Shown here: positions 1 through 5,319 of the stretch, piece by piece
Position numbering within the stretch: the first letter of the stretch is position 1
Layout of the letters: each line of letters opens with the position of its first letter
Virus record (IMG/VR): IMGVR_UViG_3300024346_000563
Location: 1-22,447 of that record
DNA length: 22,447 nt
Direction: 5' to 3' (one strand)
Source of the DNA: a virus
The notes under the pieces: model-generated
What the model was told of the DNA's origin: nothing
The model's database searches: none
The model's input: only the letters and a program-made list of their open reading frames with translations
Position numbers and translations under genes: made by a program

Positions 1-1813
1 TCAATATCTGCGGATTAGCAAATGCTTTTAAACCGGCAGCAGCGCCTTTCATTACGCCTGCACCCATTTGTCCTACAAAGTTACCAATTTGTGCGCCTGC
101 TCTGCCGCCAGCTGCTCCTGGTTTTCCTTTTGGTGCTTTAGGTGTACCGCCGCCTGTTGCAGCGTCACCACCACTAAACATTTTACCAGCTATATTAGAT
201 ACAGTTCCTCCAATTGCAGATTTAAATGCACCAGCTAATGCACCTGTAACTGCTTTAGCAGCAAATAATGCCCCTATGCCAACTACTATGCCTGCAACTA
301 AACCTTTGTTTTCCCAAATTTTTCCTAGCCCGTCACCTAACATTTCAAATATAGTACCAAAAGGATCTTCTGAAAACTTTGTAAGCATACTTGCAAAGTA
401 TTCTGTTGCGCTAAGTAGTTGTTCTGAGAATGTAACTAGTAACTCAGATAACTTAGCTGCCATTCCTGATTCTACAAATACATCAACAAATGCTTGACGT
501 ACTTGCATTAAGCTATCTTGGAATGTACTAAGTCCTTCGTTGATTCTATTACGTCTAGCTTGTTCTTTTTCTGCTTCGGCACTATCAAAATTACTATCAA
601 CAAACTTACGCATTTCGTGAACACTATTTAGCATTTCACTAAAGCCTTCTTGTTGCAATAGTGCAGAACGTGTTGTAGCATCTAAACTATCAACAAATTC
701 TAATAGTTGCGGTCCACCGACGTTTTTTAGACTATTAAAAAATTCGTTTTGTGTTATTTCACCTCTACCAAACGCTGCTGCTGCATCTGCAACTGCCGGG
801 CTTAACGCTGCTAATTTTTTACCAAGAGGTGTTTGTGCAACACCGTCAGCAAGGTCTTCAAGTGCATCGCCAAATCCAGGTAGTAGTTTTCTAGCTGCTG
901 CCATACCTGCTAAGAAATTTTGTCCACCTTGACCTCCAATAGCATCTGCAAGAGCTTGTAAATTACTTTTTGCTGCCATTGCAGATATTTCTTCTTGCAG
1001 TGCTTTTCTTGATTGTCCGGTTACACGAGCAAGTCTATCTAATTCTGTTAGATACGTCTGTGAGCCTTGCACAAGTTGCTGATTACTCATTTGACCTGCA
1101 CGACCTAGCCTTGCCTGTAAGTCAATGTAGTTTCCTAATCCTTCAGTAAGTTCTTCAGTAGTAAAACCCATGTTTAGCAATCTTCTGCCAATATCACCGG
1201 CTCTCATATCTTTAGCAAGACCAGCAAAAACTTTTGCACCTTGAGATGTAGTATTACCTAATAAACGCATACTATCTGCATTTTGCAAAACTAGGCTTCC
1301 AAACATATCTAAAGGTAACCCTGCACTTGCTGCTACTTTACGCAATTCTAATAAATCATTGCCGAATCCAGCACCAACATCTGATAGTGTTCTAAACGTA
1401 TCTAAACTATCTTGTAAAAATCCAGTTAACATACCTAGGCTTCCGCCTATAATAGGAATATGCTGTGCAAAATCTCCTAATTCGTCTCCACCTGTAGCAA
1501 GTTCTTTTACAAAGTTTGTTGTAACACCAGCAGCAGCACCCAAGGCTTTGCCGAAATTTTCAATTGTAAAGGTTTTCTTTAAAACCTTTCCTACATCTTC
1601 CATAATAGTTGTAGTTTTTTCAATCTCGTTAGAAAATGTTTTAAACGTTCCTGTACTATCTTTAGCTGCTTTTGCTAGAGCCTCTAAATTCTTTTTGCCT
1701 TTAGTATCAAGTGACTTAGCTTTTTCAAAAGCAGAAACAAGTCGCTGAAGTGTAACTTCAGACGCAACGCCGTCTTTTCCAACATTGGAAATAATTACTT
1801 CATCTTCAGCCAT
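1..1813 (-). CDS. Tail tape measure protein (gp29 role), 3'-truncated
   Basis: The frame stays open from an ATG at 1813-1811 to the left edge, giving 604 codons and no stop, so the C-terminus is missing. It begins MAEDEVIISNVGKDG. The protein is rich in Ala, Gly and Leu and mostly predicted helical. One clear hydrophobic segment (about residues 503-525, GLVAGIVVGIGALFAAKAV) is followed by a Gly/Ala/Pro-rich stretch. Length, composition and a single membrane-type segment in a helical protein are typical of tape measures, which set tail length and enter the envelope during injection; T4 gp29 is 590 residues. It is transcribed divergently from gp26, with a late-type promoter about 65 bp upstream. 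The call rests on architecture and context rather than a diagnostic motif, so another large tail protein is possible. Confidence 0.72.
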   Translation of the reverse strand, partial: MAEDEVIISNVGKDGVASEVTLQRLVSAFEKAKSLDTKGKKNLEALAKAAKDSTGTFKTFSNEIEKTTTIMEDVGKVLKKTFTIENFGKALGAAAGVTTNFVKELATGGDELGDFAQHIPIIGGSLGMLTGFLQDSLDTFRTLSDVGAGFGNDLLELRKVAASAGLPLDMFGSLVLQNADSMRLLGNTTSQGAKVFAGLAKDMRAGDIGRRLLNMGFTTEELTEGLGNYIDLQARLGRAGQMSNQQLVQGSQTYLTELDRLARVTGQSRKALQEEISAMAAKSNLQALADAIGGQGGQNFLAGMAAARKLLPGFGDALEDLADGVAQTPLGKKLAALSPAVADAAAAFGRGEITQNEFFNSLKNVGGPQLLEFVDSLDATTRSALLQQEGFSEMLNSVHEMRKFVDSNFDSAEAEKEQARRNRINEGLSTFQDSLMQVRQAFVDVFVESGMAAKLSELLVTFSEQLLSATEYFASMLTKFSEDPFGTIFEMLGDGLGKIWENKGLVAGIVVGIGALFAAKAVTGALAGAFKSAIGGTVSNIAGKMFSGGDAATGGGTPKAPKGKPGAAGGRAGAQIGNFVGQMGAGVMKGAAAGLKAFANPQIL

Positions 1814-1840
1814 ATATTAACTCAACCTATTAACTGCGCA

Positions 1841-1848
1841 TATAAATA
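1841..1848 (+). promoter_or_regulatory. T4-type late promoter for gp26
   Basis: The octamer TATAAATA matches exactly the -10 element that T4 gp55 recognises. It lies about 46 bp upstream of the gp26 start, in the 81-bp gap between divergent genes. No -35 is expected for this promoter class. Confidence 0.7.
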
Positions 1849-1875
1849 ATAGAGATACATACTACTATACACATG

Positions 1876-1883
1876 TATTTATG
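1876..1883 (-). promoter_or_regulatory. Late-promoter variant for the tape measure gene
   Basis: The minus strand reads CATAAATA (7 of 8 matches to TATAAATA). It would start a transcript near 1870, leaving a leader of about 57 nt before the tape measure ATG. The two late elements face away from each other across the same short gap, so the two transcripts would overlap slightly. Confidence 0.5.
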
Positions 1884-1894
1884 CGGAGTAAAAA

Positions 1895-2752
1895 GTGGTG
1901 GAAAAAACTAACCAAAATCCTTTAGGAAAATACTTTAGACAACCTAAAATCTATATAAAATTACCAAGTAACGGAAGATTTTATGATCCTGGTGCTCTAG
2001 AAAAAACTGAGACAGGTGAATATCCTGTGTTTGCAATGACAGCACGAGATGAACTATCAATGAAAACTCCTGATGCATTATTAAATGGACAGGCAACAGT
2101 TGATGTAATTCAAAGTTGTATTCCAAATATAAAAAATGCATGGGCAATGCCTAGCATTGATCTTGATGCTGTACTAACTGCAATACGTATTGCAAGTATA
2201 GGTGAAACAATGGATATGACAGTGACTATACCTAACACAGAAATAGAAACTACTTATACTGTTGATTTACGTAGAGTTTTAGATAATTTTCAAAATATAG
2301 ATTATAATAATGTTGTATATGTAAACGACATGGCAATTCATTTAAAACCGTTAAACTACAAAACGTTTACAAAAAATGCTATTAAAACATTTGAAGAACA
2401 GCGTATTTTTAGTATTGTTAATGATGAAAATATGACAGATGAACAAAAAATTGATTTGTTTTCTAAAAGTTTTCAAAAATTAACAGCATTAACAGTTGGT
2501 GTTGTTTCGCAAGGTATTGAAAAAATTGAAGTCGAAGAATCTACAGTAGTAAATCCTTTACATATACAAGAATTTATAAACAATGCAGATACAAAGTTCT
2601 ATAATGCAATTATGGAGCATATGGAAACTGAAAAAGCTAAATTTGATATTCAACCAGTAAAGATTACAACTGACGAGGAACAACAAAAAGCAGGTGCTCC
2701 AAAAGAGTTTGACCTTCCAATAGTATTGGATGCAGCAAATTTTTTCGTATAA
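1895..2752 (+). CDS. gp26: Baseplate hub / tail assembly protein gp26
   Basis: This 285-residue protein carries features I associate with the T4-like gp26 / T4 baseplate family: LPSNGRFYDPG near residue 24, then a KTPDALLNGQATVDVI stretch and a DLDAVLTAIRIAS stretch in residues 57-100. T4 gp26 is 208 residues and acts in assembly of the baseplate hub. The start is GTG: GGAG at 1885-1888 lies 6 nt before the first GTG and 9 nt before a second (1898), so either may be used; the ATG at 1881 is out of frame. A late promoter lies upstream. The last codons contain a T-TTT-TTC heptamer (2740-2746) from which a -1 slip would continue into the downstream gp51-like frame. A chaperone role for the tape measure is inferred from position. 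Confidence 0.85.
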   Translation: MVEKTNQNPLGKYFRQPKIYIKLPSNGRFYDPGALEKTETGEYPVFAMTARDELSMKTPDALLNGQATVDVIQSCIPNIKNAWAMPSIDLDAVLTAIRIASIGETMDMTVTIPNTEIETTYTVDLRRVLDNFQNIDYNNVVYVNDMAIHLKPLNYKTFTKNAIKTFEEQRIFSIVNDENMTDEQKIDLFSKSFQKLTALTVGVVSQGIEKIEVEESTVVNPLHIQEFINNADTKFYNAIMEHMETEKAKFDIQPVKITTDEEQQKAGAPKEFDLPIVLDAANFFV

Positions 2753-2762
2753 GGATTCTAAC

Positions 2763-2976
2763 ATGGCCAATTGATCGTATTCTTGCAGAAGTTAAGAATA
2801 TGGAAAATCAATCTAAGAATATAAAATTAGAATTGTTTAAATTAAGTTGGTTAATGCGTGGAGGTTTAAGTATAGATGAAGCGTTTGCGTTAGGATCCGA
2901 AGAAAGAGAAATAATTGGTGAACTTGTTAAAGAAAATTTTGAAGTAACTAAAAAAACACAAATGCCTTATTTTTGA
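2763..2976 (+). CDS. gp51: gp51-like baseplate hub assembly protein, start out of frame
   Basis: The frame 2764-2976 encodes about 70 residues: WPIDRILAEVKNM, then SWLMRGGLSIDEAFALG, EEREII, and TKKTQMPYF at the C-terminus. The W-x-MRGG-x-S-x-DEA core followed by EERE and a C-terminal TKK-x-x-MP matches the small gp51 'hub assembly catalyst' of marine T4-like phages as I recall it. The expected start is present (AAGGA at 2751-2755, ATG at 2763) but is one base out of frame: that ATG reads M-A-N-stop. Removing one C at 2767-2768 would give M-A-I-D-R-I-L-A-E and an intact gene. As written, expression would need the in-frame ATG at 2800 (58 residues), an ATT start at 2755, or a -1 frameshift from gp26. 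The 3' end overlaps the convergent gene by 10 bp. Confidence 0.68.
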
Positions 2977-3566
2977 GGTGCTGGTTTAAATGGTTGCTTT
3001 GGATTTCCTGTTGCTCGCACTTTTGGCTTAACTAATTGTGTTTTTATAACATCATTTATTCCAGCTGCTTTTATTTCAGCAGCTAATTTTTTAAGATCAA
3101 TATTTTCTGGTTTAGGATCTTTTTGTAATTTTACATTACTTTGTACAGAAATAGCCTGTATTAAATCTTTGTCTAATCCTGCATCGTATAATATATCGTA
3201 TATACTGCCAACGTCTTTAGGACGTCCTAAGTTATTCCAAGCAGTCATTAATTTTTTCTGTGTAATTTTGTTACCTAGTTCTTTTCGCACCGGAGCAGTT
3301 TTAGCTGCAACTGCTTGAGCTCCTGCTTTTGCTTTGTCTACACCAGTTTTCATTAGCCCTGCTGCTTTACTTGCAATATTACCAAATGGTCCTTCTTGTA
3401 AATAAACTTCGTATGCTTGTTCTATAGATTCTTTTCTGCTAATCACTTTGCCTAATGCAGTTTTATTTGATCCACTTTCAGCAGCAACTTCAGCAGCAGT
3501 TTGGAAAACTAATTGAATTTGGGGAGTACTTAATTTTTTTTGTAATGTAACTTCTTGTAACTTCAT
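2967..3566 (-). CDS. Lysine-rich protein of unknown function, paralog of its upstream neighbour
   Basis: I do not recognise this 199-residue protein by family. It is basic, helical and rich in Lys and Ala, with a Lys/Pro-rich tail (KPKVRATGNPKQPFKPAPQK). It resembles the upstream 192-residue protein in plan. Both begin MK and have a short N-terminal region ending in E-(G/A)-PF-x-(N/D)-(I/L). A Gly/Lys/Ala repeat-like stretch follows (residues 60-95), then a compact segment of about 50 residues ending in an xGL(D/P) turn (IYDILYDAGLDKDLIQAI). L-Q-E at residues 56-58 just before GPF fits the (L/I)-x-E rule for cleavage by the T4 prohead protease gp21. Its ATG overlaps the upstream stop by 4 nt (ATGA), so the two are translationally coupled. 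A role as a packaged head protein is inference only. Confidence 0.8.
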   Translation of the reverse strand: MKLQEVTLQKKLSTPQIQLVFQTAAEVAAESGSNKTALGKVISRKESIEQAYEVYLQEGPFGNIASKAAGLMKTGVDKAKAGAQAVAAKTAPVRKELGNKITQKKLMTAWNNLGRPKDVGSIYDILYDAGLDKDLIQAISVQSNVKLQKDPKPENIDLKKLAAEIKAAGINDVIKTQLVKPKVRATGNPKQPFKPAPQK

Positions 3567-4141
3567 AACAATGCTGCCAATTCTTTTTTCTGTTTAGGAC
3601 TTAGTGCATCTATTTGTTGTTGCACTTGGGGAGAAATTTTTACTTTAGCATTAGGACTTTTATCAGTTGGCATTGTTTTACCGGCATTAGGATGATTACT
3701 TTGAGACACTGATTTTGAAATAATAGTTTGTACTTGTTTATCTGATAAATCTTTTTCGATAGTCTTTAACAGCTCTGTAGGTAATCCTTGTTTAGCCATA
3801 AAATTTGCAAGTGTCTGAGCGTCAACTCTATTTTTATCTATTTTAGCAGAAGCAGCAGCACTTAACCAACGACGATAAATTAAATTAGTTTTTTCTTTTC
3901 TATCAACGTCACCTGCCATACTTGCAGCAGTACTTTTTGCACCTAGTTTAGCAGCAGTTTTTGCTCCTAACTTTTTAAGACCAGTACCTAAATCACTAAA
4001 TGGAGCTTCGCCGACTAATTTATCTCTACTAATATTCTTAGTAGTTCCTGCCTTCATTTTTTTAGGCATTGGTGTTTTTGCTTTGAATTGTCCTTTAGAA
4101 CCCTCATGCTGTTTTTCAGTAATTATTTGATTTACTTTCAT
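3563..4141 (-). CDS. Lysine-rich protein with a capsid-targeting-like N-terminus
   Basis: This 192-residue basic protein is of no family I can name. The N-terminus MKVNQIITE resembles the T4 capsid-targeting sequence (MKTYQEFIAE in T4 internal proteins) and ends in I-x-E, the consensus cut by prohead protease gp21. A second Glu (E45) precedes APFSDLG, the position equivalent to L-Q-E/GPF in the downstream paralog. Residues 50-75 are Ala/Lys/Gly-rich, 85-140 look like a small helical domain, and the C-terminus QQQIDALSPKQKKELAALL is helical. An exact late promoter TATAAATA lies 28-35 nt upstream, so it is expressed with virion genes. I infer an internal head protein packaged with the DNA; a scaffold or unrelated DNA-binding role is also possible. 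Confidence 0.82.
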   Translation of the reverse strand: MKVNQIITEKQHEGSKGQFKAKTPMPKKMKAGTTKNISRDKLVGEAPFSDLGTGLKKLGAKTAAKLGAKSTAASMAGDVDRKEKTNLIYRRWLSAAASAKIDKNRVDAQTLANFMAKQGLPTELLKTIEKDLSDKQVQTIISKSVSQSNHPNAGKTMPTDKSPNAKVKISPQVQQQIDALSPKQKKELAALL

Positions 4142-4168
4142 AATTTTTCCGTTTATAAGCTATAAAAG

Positions 4169-4176
4169 TATTTATA
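4169..4176 (-). promoter_or_regulatory. T4-type late promoter for the two paralogous genes
   Basis: The minus strand reads TATAAATA exactly, ending 27 nt before the ATG at 4141. A transcript would start near 4163. GGAAA just upstream of the ATG is the likely ribosome binding site. Confidence 0.7.
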
Positions 4177-4184
4177 TTATTATG

Positions 4185-4205
4185 TATATCTACTTCGTAG
4201 ATATA
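4185..4205. repeat. Perfect hairpin 1 (9-bp stem, 3-nt loop)
   Basis: TATATCTAC (4185-4193) pairs perfectly with GTAGATATA (4197-4205) around a TTC loop. It lies just upstream of the late promoter of the paralog genes. The right arm motif GTAGAT recurs at 4255 and 4306, so the left arm could pair elsewhere. Confidence 0.75.
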
Positions 4206-4263
4206 AGTTTTCGCTAAACGCTCAAACTACTTACACTTCGTTTTGATTAAAGCAGTAGATATG

Positions 4264-4298
4264 AATTAAAGCAATGTTACGATAGTAACATTGTAATT
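4264..4298. repeat. Perfect hairpin 2 (9-bp stem, GATA loop) with outer stem
   Basis: CAATGTTAC (4272-4280) pairs with GTAACATTG (4285-4293) around GATA. AATTA (4264-4268) can pair with TAATT (4294-4298) across a 3-nt bulge. An alternative 7-bp pairing, AAGCAAT (4269-4275) with ATTGCTT (4296-4302), would exclude that outer stem. On the minus strand the stem is followed by CTTTAATT, so weak terminator activity for the nuclease operon is possible. Confidence 0.75.
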
Positions 4299-4321
4299 GC
4301 TTCATGTAGATTGTTTCAGTC

Positions 4322-4349
4322 AGATGGAACCTACTAAGCGGTTCCATCT
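4322..4349. repeat. Perfect hairpin 3 (10-bp stem, 8-nt loop)
   Basis: AGATGGAACC (4322-4331) pairs perfectly with GGTTCCATCT (4340-4349) around an 8-nt loop. There is no U-tract on either side, so it is not a standard intrinsic terminator. It borders the G+C-rich island. Confidence 0.8.
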
Positions 4350-4645
4350 AATCTTGGTCTTCATGTGAGTTCGTCACAGCCGAGATTCGGAAGTAGGTAA
4401 TTGTTTATACACTTAGTTCAATGGGCTCTGACCTTACCCAACCTACGTCGACATCGTTGTTTCCAACTACCTCTCGCCTCGTTCCTATTGCTAAAGAGTT
4501 TTTATGAACTGTGTTGTGTTTTTCGATTGCTAACAGTCAACCTACGTCAATCCTGCCGCCCTACTACCGGACGCGGCTCAACGTGTACGAGTGTGATTCT
4601 CACGTCACCCTTTACTCAGCGGTAATATAAACTGGCCCGCTAACC

Positions 4646-5095
4646 TTATGTGTTAGATTGTTTTGCCTGGATGTGATGTTCTAGCAATGCCTGTTTGAGC
4701 TTGTCTGATCCGCCTACTCTAACATTGATGATACCATTGTAGTATTCATCTGTTTCAAGTACACGCCTATCAAACTGTTCTCTTGCCTCAATATAAGACA
4801 TTTCGCCTCTACCTTTACATAGGTATAATATTTCTCTTGTAAAGTACTTTTCGCCTAGTGCAGCTACATCTGCATTTAATCTGTCTGAACTACCATAGTA
4901 AGTCTTCCAGTCGCTTTCTTTGTAACCTCTACGCTTATTTTTTCTGCCTTTAAGTGGTGGCTTAGTAGTTTTAAATTTTGCTAGTTTTTTGCCTATGTAT
5001 TTCTGACCAGTTTTTTTATTCGTTATTAAATAAACGAATCCTTCGTACTCGTCTGGTATTTCTGTAATTTTTTTGCCTTTGTAAGTCCAGTGCAT
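4646..5095 (-). CDS. segE: GIY-YIG endonuclease, SegE type
   Basis: This 149-residue protein has the GIY-YIG core: GFVY (residues 19-22) and KYIG (32-35), followed by a basic loop (K36-R56), YYGSS (66-70), a helix with the probable metal-binding Glu (E103 in YIEAREQF), and YYNGIIN (118-124) with the conserved Asn. This is the pattern of the SegE-type putative endonucleases of T4-like phages, a group that includes freestanding homing nucleases. All key residues are present, so it may be active. It lies 26 nt after the 65-residue gene at the end of the gp47-gp46 operon, and a structured non-coding stretch follows its stop. No strong Shine-Dalgarno precedes the ATG. A domesticated replication or repair function is possible. 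Confidence 0.88.
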   Translation of the reverse strand: MHWTYKGKKITEIPDEYEGFVYLITNKKTGQKYIGKKLAKFKTTKPPLKGRKNKRRGYKESDWKTYYGSSDRLNADVAALGEKYFTREILYLCKGRGEMSYIEAREQFDRRVLETDEYYNGIINVRVGGSDKLKQALLEHHIQAKQSNT

Positions 5096-5121
5096 ATGCT
5101 ACTTATAGCAAACACTAAAAA

Positions 5122-5319
5122 TTAATTGCCTTTTCGAACTCTAGTAGTATTATGCTTTATATGTATTTCATCTGCTCTTAGTTTAGCATACATTCTGATT
5201 TCACGCAAGAATTTTCTGCTTTCTCTGTGTGTTCTAACACTATTTCGAGCTTCAAATTTTTCGTTAGCTTTAAAGTATTGTAGATATGCTTCTACTAATT
5301 TATCGTGTACATCGCTCAT
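5122..5319 (-). CDS. Small charged helical protein of unknown function
   Basis: A 65-residue protein begins MSDVHDKLVEAYLQYFKANEKF and is dominated by Lys, Arg and Glu, with a basic C-terminus. It looks like a two-helix protein with no catalytic motif. Its ATG overlaps the gp46 stop as ATGA (5316-5319), so it is coupled to gp46. As I recall, a similar small ORF follows gp46 in marine T4-like phages, but no function is known to me. A modulator of the gp46/gp47 complex or a nucleic-acid binder would be speculation from position and charge. Confidence 0.8.
   Translation of the reverse strand: MSDVHDKLVEAYLQYFKANEKFEARNSVRTHRESRKFLREIRMYAKLRADEIHIKHNTTRVRKGN

Larger units (their letters stand above)
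4142..4645. other. Gene-free stretch with hairpins and a G+C-rich island; candidate structured RNA
   Basis: No plausible protein is encoded on either strand. Positions 4185-4349 hold three perfect inverted repeats. From about 4381 to 4620 the base composition rises to about 47% G+C by my count (55% in 4561-4620), against roughly a third elsewhere. Further short complementary pairs lie in this island: TGTGA/TCACA near 4365-4379, GCCGC/GCGGC near 4556-4577, and ACGTG/CACGT near 4581-4605. CAACCTACGTC occurs twice (4439-4449 and 4538-4548). In an AT-rich genome, a G+C-rich non-coding block with many pairings is a usual sign of a structured RNA. Strand, ends and family are unknown. I found no convincing tRNA, tmRNA, RNase P, SRP or group I intron hallmark. 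Confidence 0.5.

Noticed and set aside
1359-1748. A 129-codon plus-strand ORF
   Set aside because: It is antisense to the tape measure gene, which has the coherent protein sequence; the plus frame is a shadow.
2763-2774. A three-codon leader peptide (M-A-N) with a strong ribosome binding site
   Set aside because: Possible in principle, but the start is placed exactly where the gp51-like gene should begin, so a broken start explains it better.
4414-4424. TAGTTCAATGG resembles a tRNA D-loop
   Set aside because: Flanking bases do not form a D-stem, and no T-arm, anticodon arm or acceptor stem follows at the right distance.
4401-4625. A 74-codon plus-strand ORF in the G+C-rich stretch
   Set aside because: No ribosome binding site, residue composition unlike the other proteins, and no recognisable motif; probably a chance frame in non-coding DNA.
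4381-4640. tmRNA, SRP RNA, RNase P RNA or group I intron
   Set aside because: I looked on both strands for a TTCGANNC-type T-loop, a GCA-AAC-type tag frame, the GGAA/AGCAG SRP loop, the RNase P GAGGAAAGTC core and the intron P/Q/R/S cores. None was present in a coherent order.
4600-4645. Intrinsic terminator after the GIY-YIG nuclease gene
   Set aside because: GCGG/CCGC can pair across a 14-nt loop, but the stem is short and no U-tract follows on the minus strand.
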